Source of the DNA: JAIESQ01 sp964495375
Lineage (GTDB): Bacteria > Planctomycetota > Planctomycetia > Pirellulales > JAEUIK01
Direction: 5' to 3'
NCBI GenBank assembly: GCA_964495375.1
Contig: CAZBWM010000025.1
Location: 8,407-72,406 of the forward strand
DNA: 64,000 nucleotides
Positions 55,015 through 62,925 of the stretch are shown one piece after another; position 1 is the first letter of the stretch; each line of letters begins with the position of its first letter. Both the position numbers and the translations under genes were made by a program. The notes beneath the pieces are model-generated. The model saw only the letters and a list, made by a program, of their open reading frames with translations. It was not told the DNA's origin and ran no database searches.

Positions 55015-56228
55015 GCCAATCGAACGCAGTCGCTGAGTCCGTCGTTTCTGTCACGGAACTGGTGCGGTCGATCCACGCGACCCGTGTGCGCTTCGTGCTG
55101 GCGATCACCGGTGGTGGCAGCGGAGCGATCCGTGACTTGCTCGTCGTTCCGGGCGGATCGCGCGTGCTCGTCGAGGCGATCGTCCCTTACGCTCCCGAGG
55201 CGCTGGCCCGCTGGATTGGCGCCGCGCCCGAACAGTTCTGCTCGCCAACCACGGCACGTGCCATGGCCATGCGCGCTTACGAGCGGGCAACTTCGTACGA
55301 GGCCGAAAATGCCGCTCAAACTGAGCCCGCAGCGGCCCCGTCCGTTCCGGCCGCACACATCGCAAGCGCTGGGTACCTCGGCCTCGGCTGCACGGCCAGC
55401 CTGGCGACCGATCGGCCGAAACGCGGCGCCCATCGCGTGCATCTTGCCTGGCAATTCAGCACAGCGACGGCCACCTACTCGCTCGAACTGATCAAGGGGG
55501 CCCGCGAGCGTGCCGACGAAGAATCGCTGGTGTCGCAGTTGCTGTTGAACGTGCTGGCCGAAGCGGTCGGCGTATCGCAGCGCGTGCGCTTGCCACTATG
55601 GCCGAACGAGTCGATCGAGCACTCGATCGTCCGCGCTCCCGCAGACTGGCAAGCGCTGTTTGTTGGCACCACGAGACGCGTGTACCAAGGACCACCCCGC
55701 GAGGCCAACGCTCAACCACTTGCGGTGTTTCCCGGCGCGTTCAATCCTCGGCATCACGGGCATCAACGCATGGCCGACGTGGCGGCCGCCCGGCTCGGCG
55801 TGCCGATCGATCACGAAATCTCGATCGAAAACGTCGACAAGCCGCCGCTGAATTTCGCCGATCTCCAGAATCGCAGCGAGCAGTTCGCCCCCGACGAAGC
55901 ACTCTGGTTCACTCGGGCCCCGACCTTCGTGGAAAAATCGCGGCTGTTTCCTGGTGCTATCTTTATTGTGGGTGCCGACACAGTGACCCGGATCGGCGAT
56001 CCTCGGTACTACGGCGACGATGTAGCCCGCCGCGACACGGCCCTGGCCGCCATCGCCGCGGCTGGCTGCCGGTTTTTGGTCTTCGGACGTAAGGTCGGCG
56101 AGCGTTTTGAAACCCTGGCCGACGTTGCGCTGCCACCGGCGTTGGCCGCGCTCTGCGAGGGCGTGCCGGCCGACGCCTTTCGCGACGACGTGAGCTCGAC
56201 CGAACTTCGCCGAGCCGCCGAAGAATAA
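55011..56228 (+). CDS. CinA/PncC-like plus NMN-adenylyltransferase-like fusion
   Basis: A 405-residue two-domain protein. Residues about 10-170 resemble the CinA C-terminal (nicotinamide-nucleotide amidase, PncC) fold: LAITGGGSGAIRDLLVVPGG, VEAIVPYAPEALARWIG, CSPTTARAMAMRAY. The usual catalytic Ser in E-S-C/M-T-G-G is replaced by AITGG. Residues about 235-405 are a nucleotidylyltransferase: FPGAFNPRHHGHQRM holds the H-x-G-H nucleotide site, and VSSTELRR is the ISSTxxR-like end motif. PncC forms nicotinate mononucleotide and NadD-type enzymes adenylate it, so one polypeptide could link two NAD-recycling steps. ATG 55011 overlaps the SdpI stop. Confidence 0.78.
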   Translation: MSQSNAVAESVVSVTELVRSIHATRVRFVLAITGGGSGAIRDLLVVPGGSRVLVEAIVPYAPEALARWIGAAPEQFCSPTTARAMAMRAYERATSYEAENAAQTEPAAAPSVPAAHIASAGYLGLGCTASLATDRPKRGAHRVHLAWQFSTATATYSLELIKGARERADEESLVSQLLLNVLAEAVGVSQRVRLPLWPNESIEHSIVRAPADWQALFVGTTRRVYQGPPREANAQPLAVFPGAFNPRHHGHQRMADVAAARLGVPIDHEISIENVDKPPLNFADLQNRSEQFAPDEALWFTRAPTFVEKSRLFPGAIFIVGADTVTRIGDPRYYGDDVARRDTALAAIAAAGCRFLVFGRKVGERFETLADVALPPALAALCEGVPADAFRDDVSSTELRRAAEE

Positions 56229-56397
56229 CCACCGCAGTGCCCGCGCCGGAACCACCGCGACCGCCCCCCTGCGACAACAAAACACCAGGCACACCGCAGG
56301 CTACCAGAGACTTCCCCTGTACCTACCTGCCCTCGCGGGTATCATCGAAGCATCGGCTTTTGACGACCTTTAGCCTGCCAATCGAGCACGAGGAATC

Positions 56398-57405
56398 ATG
56401 GATCGCCGGCTTCCCATCACCGTCGCACAGCACATTCTCGAACAACAGCGGTTGCGCTATCCCGGCGCCAGTGGCGAGTTCTCCTGGTTGCTGTCGGGCA
56501 TCACGCTGGCCACCAAGATCGTCGCCGCCGAAGTGCGCCGCGCGGGGCTCAATGGCCGGCTCGGCGGCACCGGCGAAATCAATGTGCAAGGCGAGGAAGT
56601 CCAGGGCTTCGACGTCTTTGCCAACGAGGCCCTGCTGCAATGCCTGCAGTATCGCGGTAACATCGGCATGTTGGCTTCCGAGGAAAACGAGAACCCGGTC
56701 GTCGTGCTCGAGAAACCCGGCGCCGGCAAGTACATCGTGATCTTCGACCCCCTCGACGGCTCGAGCAACCTCGACCTCAACGTCAGCGTCGGCACAATCT
56801 TCTCGATTCTCCGTTGCGAGCCCGAGGGGAGCGAGTCCAGCGACCCGATCTTGCAACCAGGGCACTGCCAGGTGGCCGCCGGCTATGTGCTCTATGGTTC
56901 GTCGACCATGCTCGTCTACAGCTCCGGCGAGGGCGTTCATGGTTTCACGCTCGATCCCTCGATCGGCGCCTACGTAATGAGTCATCCGAACATTCGCATG
57001 CCGCAGCGCGGCAGCTTGTACTCGGTCAACGAAGCCAACGCCGACGGTTTTCCCGAGTACTGCCGGCGGTTCTTGCACTGGCTCAAAGGTGGCGAAGATG
57101 GCACAGTCTACTCATCGCGCTACATCGGCTCGTTGGTGGCCGATTTCCACCGCACGCTGTTGCGCGGCGGCATCTTCATGTACCCGCCGACGGGGCGCTA
57201 CCTCGATGGCAAGCTGCGTTTGATGTACGAAGCCAACCCAATCGCTTTCCTGGCCGAACAAGCAGGCGGAGCGGCCAGCGACGGGCATCGCCGGATTCTC
57301 GATATCCAGCCCGAGGCGCTCCATCAGCGCACGCCACTGTTTGTCGGCAGCACGCACGAAATGGACCGGCTGCACGCCTTCGCCCGCAAGCCGGCGGCGG
57401 TGTAG
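56398..57405 (+). CDS. fbp: Class I fructose-1,6-bisphosphatase
   Basis: A 335-residue gluconeogenic phosphatase, normal class I length. GAGGAA lies just before ATG 56398. Metal- and substrate-site motifs are intact: MLASEENENPV (metal Glu), FDPLDGSSNLDLNVSVGTIF, and the C-terminal GKLRLMYEANPIAFLAEQAGG with the active-site Lys/Arg region. It hydrolyses fructose 1,6-bisphosphate to fructose 6-phosphate and phosphate in the cytoplasm. It stands alone, 169 bases after the NMN-adenylyltransferase-like fusion, with a repeat-rich gap downstream. Confidence 0.96.
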   Translation: MDRRLPITVAQHILEQQRLRYPGASGEFSWLLSGITLATKIVAAEVRRAGLNGRLGGTGEINVQGEEVQGFDVFANEALLQCLQYRGNIGMLASEENENPVVVLEKPGAGKYIVIFDPLDGSSNLDLNVSVGTIFSILRCEPEGSESSDPILQPGHCQVAAGYVLYGSSTMLVYSSGEGVHGFTLDPSIGAYVMSHPNIRMPQRGSLYSVNEANADGFPEYCRRFLHWLKGGEDGTVYSSRYIGSLVADFHRTLLRGGIFMYPPTGRYLDGKLRLMYEANPIAFLAEQAGGAASDGHRRILDIQPEALHQRTPLFVGSTHEMDRLHAFARKPAAV

Positions 57406-57509
57406 TAGGGGCTAGTGGTTAGTGGCTAATGGTCAGTGGTCAGTGGTTAGAGCATAGGAACGTGCTCGAATCCCTGGCCCCTAATCCCTGCGCCCTAGTC
57501 CCTACTAGA

Positions 57510-57643
57510 TGTTCCGGGATTTTGCGTCCGGGTGTTTTGAAATTGGACCCGAACTCGAATAGGCGGCACAACTTGGGGCGATCTGTCCTCGGCGAGTTTT
57601 GCGTCCGGGTGATCGTCCGGGTCCGTCCGGGTGCGTCCGGGTG
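57510..57643 (-). repeat. Composite GGACGCAAAA repeat, type 1, copy B
   Basis: Inverted relative to 26018-26182: TGTTCCGGGATTTTGCGTCC, a middle with GACCCGAACTCGAATAGG and GGCACAACTTGGGG, then GTCCGGGTG repeats. Matches copy A in the middle and at the CCGGGATTTTGCGTCC end, with more divergence elsewhere. Confidence 0.75.
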
Positions 57644-57720
57644 GCGGGTAGTGGTCAGATGCCAGTGGCTAGTGGTCAGGCCTGAGGTCGCCCGAATTCA
57701 CTGACCACTGCCCACTATCC

Positions 57721-57876
57721 TCTACAAAGTGTTCCGGGATTTTGCGTCCTAACCGTCCTAAGCCTGCGAAAAAATGACCTAAACCCTTACTGTGAATACA
57801 CTTCACCTTAGGACGCAAAACGCAAAAAGCTTGCGTCCTAAACCGTCCTAACGGGGCCATTTTGCGTCCTAAAGTC
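57721..57876 (-). repeat. Composite GGACGCAAAA repeat, type 2, copy B
   Basis: Inverted copy of 26267-26427, aligned end to end without gaps. TACAAAGTGTTCCGGGATTT at one end, GGGGCCATTTTGCGTCCTAA at the other. The hairpin stem is unchanged and the loop differs. Confidence 0.85.
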
Positions 57877-57991
57877 TTCCGTTCCCTGTCGCCTGTCTGC
57901 CCCGTTCCCCGGCGGCTGCAGCCTGAGGTCAGAGGCCTGAAGTCTGCCCCAAGCCTGCTCCCGCGTCCCGACCGGGCGAACTTCTTGCGGT

Positions 57992-60310
57992 TTAGGCCGC
58001 CGCCTCTTCGTACAAGTACTTCTGGAACCCCTCGAACACCGTTCGAATCTGGTCGGCTGGGCCAAGGTCCTTGATCGCGTCCGCAATCGATTCCTTGTAT
58101 TTGAGCTTCAACAGTGGGCCGAGCTTCTGCAACTCGAGCTCGTCCACGCCCACTTTCACGTACTGGGCCAGCACGAAGTCGAGAAACGTCTGCTGCTTGC
58201 TGTTGAAGTGGGTGTTGATTTCGAGCTTGGCGTGCGTCGCCCGCTCTTCGCGTGTGAGCGGAGCCAGCGCATAGGCCACATGTGCCAGCACGTCGAACAA
58301 ATCGCTGTTCTCCGCGCCGATGATTTTTTGCATCTCGGTCATTTGCTCCTTGCCGAACCCCTTCTCAGCCAGGCCCTGCAACAGCCGGGTTCGCGTATCA
58401 GGCAGGCTCCACAAGGCGCGCAGCTCCGCCTCGTTCTTGAAGAACTCGGGAAGCTTGCCAAAGAGCATTTCCATGAACTGCTGGGCCGACATCGGCGTAC
58501 CGTCCGGGTGCCAGAACGTCGTGGCCATCATGTGCTGAATCGTGCGGGCTTTGCCGTCGGCCAACTGGATCTTGATCTTCTTGGGCTTCGGCGGGCGGGG
58601 TTCGCTCGTGTCGCGTGGCTGGCGCTCGGCGGGCTCGCCACGCGGTGGGGCGGCTGGCTCGGGCTCAGCTGGCTCCCCATCCCATTCGGGGTCGCTGAAA
58701 TGATGGTGGGCTTTCACGAAGTCATAGATCGTGAAGTAGTCCTTACCGTCGTAGAGCCGGGTGCCACGGCCGATGATCTGCTTGAATTCGATCATCGAAT
58801 TGATCGGCCGCATCAGCACGATATTGCGCACGTTGCGGGCGTCGACGCCTGTCGACAGCTTCTGCGACGTAGTCAAAATCGTCGGAATGCTTTTCTCGTT
58901 GTCCTGAAAGTCGCGAAGGTGTTGCTCGCCCAGCGCGCCGTCGTTGGCGGTCACGCGCTGGCAATAGTTCGGGTCGCTGCTGGTCTTCAACTGATTGACC
59001 AGGTCGCGGACGGCCAGCGCGTGCTCCTGCGTGGCGCAAAACACCAGCGTCTTCTCCTGCTGGTTGATCTGCTCCATGAACAGCCGCACGCGGTGCCGCT
59101 CGCGCTCCGTAATTTCAATGATCCGGTTGAAGTCCTTTTCCTCGTAGCGCTTGCCCGTCTCGACTTCCCCCTCGATCAGCTTGTCGTCTGGCGTGTAGAC
59201 ATAGTCGTCGAGCGTGGTCGAAATCTGCTTGACCTTGAAGGGGGTCAAAAAGCCGTCGTTGATGCCGTCCTTGAGCGAATAGACGTAGACCGGCTCGCCA
59301 AAGTACTGGTACGTGTCGACGTTATCCTTGCGCTTGGGAGTGGCGGTCAAGCCAAGCTGCACGGCCGGCGCGAAGTAATCGAGGATGTCGCGCCAGTTGC
59401 TTTCGTCGTTGGCCCCGCCGCGGTGGCATTCGTCGATCACGATGAAATCGAAGAAGTCGGGGGGGTACGCGCCGAAGTAGGGAGAAGGCTTGCCGTCCTG
59501 CGGCGGCCCGCTCATGAAGGTCTGAAAAATCGTGAAGAACAGGCTGCCATTCTTGGGCACGCGCCCTTTCTTGCGGATGTCTTCCGGATCGATCCGCACC
59601 ATCGCGTCTTCGGGAAAGGCGGAGAACTCGTTGAACGCCTGATTGGCCAGAATGTTCCGATCGGCCAGAAACAAGATGCGGGGGCGGCGCGACGGCTCGC
59701 GGCTCAAGTTCCAGCGGCTCTGGAACAGTTTCCAGGCGATCTGAAAAGCGATGAAGGTCTTGCCCGTGCCCGTAGCGAGCGTGAGCAGAATGCGCTGGCG
59801 CTCGCCGGCGATCGCCTCCAGCACGCGCTCGATGGCGATGTCCTGATAGTAGCGCGAGGGGTGCGAGCCGCCGCGGTCTTCGTAGGGGATGGCCGCGAAG
59901 CGGTCGCGCCAGGCGTTGGCTTCGGCGAAGGTCAGGTTCCACAGCTCTTCGGGCGTGGGAAAGCGCGGGATCGCGCCTTCGCGCCCCAGCTTCATGTCGA
60001 TGGCGTAAAAACCCTGGCCGTTGGTCGAGTAGGCAAAACGGATGGCCAGTTTGCCGGCGTAGTCCTTGGCCTGGCCGACCCCTTCGGTGAGCGGGGCTTC
60101 CCACGCCTTGGCTTCGATCACAGCCAGCTTGGTGTTGCGATATACGAGGACGTAGTCAGCCGAAAGGGGTTTGCCGCGGCGACCGTGCCCTTCGAGGCGG
60201 CCGAGGGTGATAGGGTATTCGCGGCGGATGCGCGATTCGTCGAGGGTCCCCCAGCCGGCGGCGGCGAGCGCAGGGTCAATATGCTCGGCGCGAGTTTCGG
60301 CTTCGTTCAT
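57992..60310 (-). CDS. hsdR: Type I restriction endonuclease subunit HsdR
   Basis: A 772-residue restriction and translocation subunit; ATG 60310 (MNEAETRAEHIDPAL) is the usual HsdR start, though ATG 60328 is in frame. Order: N-terminal PD-(D/E)xK nuclease with VIEAKAWE, Walker A in LTLATGTGKTFIAFQ, motif II IDECHRGG, motif III LTATPKR, and motif VI QIIGRGTRLYDG, then a helical C-terminal part. It cuts DNA lacking the methylation set by HsdM/HsdS. It is the last gene of the operon but is split from hsdS by the RAYT and REP hairpins, which could alter its expression. Confidence 0.96.
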   Translation of the reverse strand: MNEAETRAEHIDPALAAAGWGTLDESRIRREYPITLGRLEGHGRRGKPLSADYVLVYRNTKLAVIEAKAWEAPLTEGVGQAKDYAGKLAIRFAYSTNGQGFYAIDMKLGREGAIPRFPTPEELWNLTFAEANAWRDRFAAIPYEDRGGSHPSRYYQDIAIERVLEAIAGERQRILLTLATGTGKTFIAFQIAWKLFQSRWNLSREPSRRPRILFLADRNILANQAFNEFSAFPEDAMVRIDPEDIRKKGRVPKNGSLFFTIFQTFMSGPPQDGKPSPYFGAYPPDFFDFIVIDECHRGGANDESNWRDILDYFAPAVQLGLTATPKRKDNVDTYQYFGEPVYVYSLKDGINDGFLTPFKVKQISTTLDDYVYTPDDKLIEGEVETGKRYEEKDFNRIIEITERERHRVRLFMEQINQQEKTLVFCATQEHALAVRDLVNQLKTSSDPNYCQRVTANDGALGEQHLRDFQDNEKSIPTILTTSQKLSTGVDARNVRNIVLMRPINSMIEFKQIIGRGTRLYDGKDYFTIYDFVKAHHHFSDPEWDGEPAEPEPAAPPRGEPAERQPRDTSEPRPPKPKKIKIQLADGKARTIQHMMATTFWHPDGTPMSAQQFMEMLFGKLPEFFKNEAELRALWSLPDTRTRLLQGLAEKGFGKEQMTEMQKIIGAENSDLFDVLAHVAYALAPLTREERATHAKLEINTHFNSKQQTFLDFVLAQYVKVGVDELELQKLGPLLKLKYKESIADAIKDLGPADQIRTVFEGFQKYLYEEAAA

Positions 60311-60329
60311 GAAGAAGGCCCCAAACATC

Positions 60330-60591
60330 GTAGGTCATGTACTCCGTGCATGACAAGAATAACGCGCGGCCGGACGCCAGGCACCTCATGCGTAGGTCAG
60401 GCACCCCGTGGCTGACAAGACCAATGGGCGGCGCGGATTCGACGCCAATTCCCGACACGATTGTCATGCACGGAGTGCATGACCTACAGGGGGTGACGCT
60501 CGGTCATGCGTAGGTCAGGCACCCCGTGCCTGACAACTCTTCTCGTTCGTTATCGTGCAACGGATCGTCATGCACGGAGTGCATGACCTAC
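60330..60591. repeat. REP hairpin cluster between RAYT and hsdR
   Basis: Five hairpins: GTAG-footed copies at 60330-60354, 60392-60416 and 60510-60534 on +, and inverted copies (ending GACCTAC) at 60463-60487 and 60567-60591. Two stem types alternate: GTCAGGCAC/GTGCCTGAC and GTCATGCAC/GTGCATGAC, with loop CCC or GGA/TCC. The last one contains the RAYT stop codon. The 60330 copy is next to the hsdR start. Confidence 0.9.
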
Positions 60592-61139
60592 TCCCCCGCC
60601 CCGCCGGGTAGCTTTGGCTCGCGGTAACCGGCGCCCCAGTCAGGGCCGTAATGTCCTCGCTCGACCCAGCGGTGAAAGCTCGACCACGGCCAATCGCGCG
60701 GGCGTGCGACGTGACCGTGCTTCACGGGGTTGTAATGAATGTAATCGAAGTGGTTTTCCAAATCTTCTTCGTCGCGGATCGTATGCTCCCAAAACCTGCG
60801 CTGCCAGACACCGCGGCGTCGCTCGCGTGCGCTGGCCAGCGACGAGGGTTGCTCACCACCGCCGGCAGATAACCAGGCCCGAGTGAACTCGCGTTTGATC
60901 CAGCGCCAGCGAGCGGAATATGCGTCATCGCCAGTTGGCATCGCCCAGAGCGCGTGCAAGTGCTCCGGCAACAGCACAATCGCGATTGTGCGCACCGGAT
61001 ACCGAAGCAGGCAGCGTCGCATCGCGCTACCGAGCATGCTCCGCGCTCGATCGTCGGAGAACAACGTCGTGCGACGTTCGGTTACGACCGTAAAGAAGTA
61101 GGTTCCGCCGGGCACGAAGTAACGGAGATATTCGGACAT
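60588..61139 (-). CDS. REP-associated tyrosine transposase (RAYT)
   Basis: A 183-residue Y1 (HUH) transposase of the RAYT group, single-copy enzymes that process REP hairpins. The HUH motif is HLH (His60 and His62, in LLPEHLHALW); the catalytic tyrosine is Tyr133 in FDYIHYNPVKHG; the conserved DWPWSSFHR follows. It is flanked on both sides by GTAG-footed hairpins, the expected substrates. Its own stop TAG (60588-60590) lies inside the GTAG of the nearest REP. Inserted between hsdS and hsdR on the same strand. All key residues are present, so it may be active. Confidence 0.95.
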   Translation of the reverse strand: MSEYLRYFVPGGTYFFTVVTERRTTLFSDDRARSMLGSAMRRCLLRYPVRTIAIVLLPEHLHALWAMPTGDDAYSARWRWIKREFTRAWLSAGGGEQPSSLASARERRRGVWQRRFWEHTIRDEEDLENHFDYIHYNPVKHGHVARPRDWPWSSFHRWVERGHYGPDWGAGYREPKLPGGAGE

Positions 61140-61165
61140 GTAGAAATCGTATCACAGAGCCACAT

Positions 61166-61361
61166 GTAGGTCAGGCACTCCGTGCCTGACAACAAACATG
61201 GCGGGCGCGCATGTCATGCACGGAGCAATGGTAGGTCAGGCACCCCGTGCCTGACAAGAAGCCCGCGTACAGCCGATTGTCATGCACGGAGTGCATGACC
61301 AACAAAAGCGTCGTTCATCGTGGCCCGCCGTTACCTGTCATGCACGGAGTGCATGACCTAC
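61166..61361. repeat. REP hairpin cluster between hsdS and RAYT
   Basis: GTAG-footed hairpins at 61166-61190 and 61231-61255 on +, an intact inverted copy at 61279-61299 followed by CAAC in place of CTAC, an inverted copy at 61337-61361, and a broken copy near 61213-61230. The 61337-61361 copy holds the hsdS stop codon. Confidence 0.88.
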
Positions 61362-62500
61362 AATTCGCCACTAAAGGCCTGGTGCAGCAGCGACTTTTTC
61401 AGTTCGTCGAGCGCGGCGAGCTTTTGGTTGTAGGCAGTTTCAAGCTGCTCCACTTTGGCAGCGAGCATCTCAATTCTATCAACAACCTTCGCTTGCTCAC
61501 CGAGAGCTGGAACTCGTATTGGATAGGCATCGAGGGTCGCCTTGTTAAGTCCACTTTGACCCGCCGCTCGCTCAGAATGAAAAATCACGTATTGCAGAAT
61601 CGCAGAGTGCTTAAGGAAGTAGTAAAGGAAGTCCTTCGTCAGTTTGGCCTCGTTGGGGACCGCCTTCATCAAGGCCACATTGTACGCACCGTCAAGCCCT
61701 CTCAGAATTTGGAAAAGTGGTGGACCATATCTGCCAATCATTACGTCATCCGCTTTGCAGAATCTTCTAGCGCTGGAGCGAGGAATGTAGACGGCGTGCT
61801 TGTCGCTCTTGTAGTCACGAATCTGTATCAGGCGAACATGGTCCACAGATTCCGTCTTGGAGAAGACGGATTTCGGTGGCTGTGAGCCGCCAACGAATTC
61901 GCACACATCTCCCAACGTACTTTCAACCCAGCACGGGTCGGGCTGGGTGAAGACGGATTCGAGGTGGCTTTCGAAGATGGCGCGGGCGTTTTGGCGGTTC
62001 TGTTCGGCGTGGGCTTTGGCCGCCGCGATGCCGGCAAACGCTTCGTCGAGAATGCCGACAATCCGCCGCTGCTCGGCCGGACAAGGAAGCGGAAACTCAA
62101 AATCGAGAACCGCATTCATGTTCGCACGCGGCATTCGGGAGCCGGTGGACGTCGCATCGATCAATTCGACTGTCGCATCTCTCAAAAACCAATACTGAAG
62201 GAACTCTCGCGATAATTCTGGGCGTGGCTTAAGAGGGAATATCTCGGTCGAGCAGTGGCCTGTGAAATCAGGCAACATTACTTTATTCAGATATGGCCGA
62301 AGCCGCCCGTAGAGCACGTGCTCTGGCGAGAATTTGAACGTCGAGCTTTTTACTTGTACGGGATCGATCGAACCAATGAAACGTCCCGTATGCGACTCGA
62401 TGTGTTCCAATCCGACGTATGGAAGCCTGCGGTGAATGCCCTGGCACTTGTCCACATCGCAGACTTGTCCTAACGGCTTCACTTGCCACCCGTTCTTCAT
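61358..62500 (-). CDS. hsdS: Type I DNA-specificity subunit HsdS
   Basis: A 380-residue subunit that reads the two half-sites. First target-recognition domain from MKNGWQVKPLGQV, then a conserved helix (CPAEQRRIVGILDEAFAGIA), second domain from WVESTLGDVCEFVGG, then the closing helix ending LDELKKSLLHQAFSGEL, the standard HsdS C-terminus. Base composition drops visibly in both recognition domains compared with hsdR and hsdM, consistent with exchange of specificity segments. Its TAG stop is part of a REP GTAG. Coding is intact. Confidence 0.95.
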   Translation of the reverse strand: MKNGWQVKPLGQVCDVDKCQGIHRRLPYVGLEHIESHTGRFIGSIDPVQVKSSTFKFSPEHVLYGRLRPYLNKVMLPDFTGHCSTEIFPLKPRPELSREFLQYWFLRDATVELIDATSTGSRMPRANMNAVLDFEFPLPCPAEQRRIVGILDEAFAGIAAAKAHAEQNRQNARAIFESHLESVFTQPDPCWVESTLGDVCEFVGGSQPPKSVFSKTESVDHVRLIQIRDYKSDKHAVYIPRSSARRFCKADDVMIGRYGPPLFQILRGLDGAYNVALMKAVPNEAKLTKDFLYYFLKHSAILQYVIFHSERAAGQSGLNKATLDAYPIRVPALGEQAKVVDRIEMLAAKVEQLETAYNQKLAALDELKKSLLHQAFSGEL

Positions 62501-62511
62501 AGCTACTCACT

Positions 62512-62925
62512 GTCATGCACGGGGCCAACTGGCCTGTAACCCGTAGGTCAGGCACTCCTGTGCCTGACACGAATCTTCGTAAGCGTTTTGTTATGGACGG
62601 GGTGCATGGCCAACAAAATCGTCGTTCGACCCGCCGCTACCCGTCATGCACGGGGTGCATGACCTACGGCCCCACTGCCAACCGTTGTTCATCGACATTC
62701 ACTGTCATGGACGGGGTGCATGGCCAACGGCCCCGCCGTCAACCGTTGTTCATCGANNNNNNNNNNNNNNNNNNNNNNNNNNNNNNNNNNNNNNNNNNNN
62801 NNNNNNNNNNNNNNNNNNNNNNNNNNNNNNNNNNNNNNNNNNNNNNNNNNNNNNNNTGGCCAACGGCCCCGCCGTCAACCGTTGTTCATCGACATTCACT
62901 GTCATGCACGGAGTGCATGACCTAC
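62512..62925. repeat. Tandem REP array between hsdM and hsdS
   Basis: GTAG-footed hairpin at 62543-62568, degenerate copies near 62512 and 62591, and a tandem unit of 61 bases (hairpin plus CCAACCGTTGTTCATCGACA spacer) beginning at 62643 and 62704, interrupted by the N-gap and resuming before 62901-62925. The last hairpin holds the hsdM stop codon. Confidence 0.85.
62757..62856. other. 100-N assembly gap
   Basis: Exactly 100 Ns with the same repeat unit on both sides, so the number of repeat units in the genome is unknown. Open frames crossing it are artefacts. Confidence 0.98.

Larger units (their letters stand above)
57406..57991. other. Repeat-filled convergent intergenic region
   Basis: Between the 3' ends of fbp (+) and hsdR (-). 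Holds runs of degenerate TAGTGGTCAGTGG-type repeats (57411-57452 and, partly inverted, 57648-57719) and two composite repeats (57510-57643, 57721-57876). From 57877 to 57990 it is GC-rich without recognisable structure. No coding sequence. Confidence 0.65.

Noticed and set aside
58208..60415. 735-residue plus-strand frame
   Set aside because: Mirror of hsdR codons; Val/Leu/Asp/Arg-rich without domain features.
62643..62925. Possible CRISPR array (61-base periodic repeats)
   Set aside because: The spacer portion is itself repeated, the repeat is a REP hairpin linked to a RAYT, and no cas genes are present.
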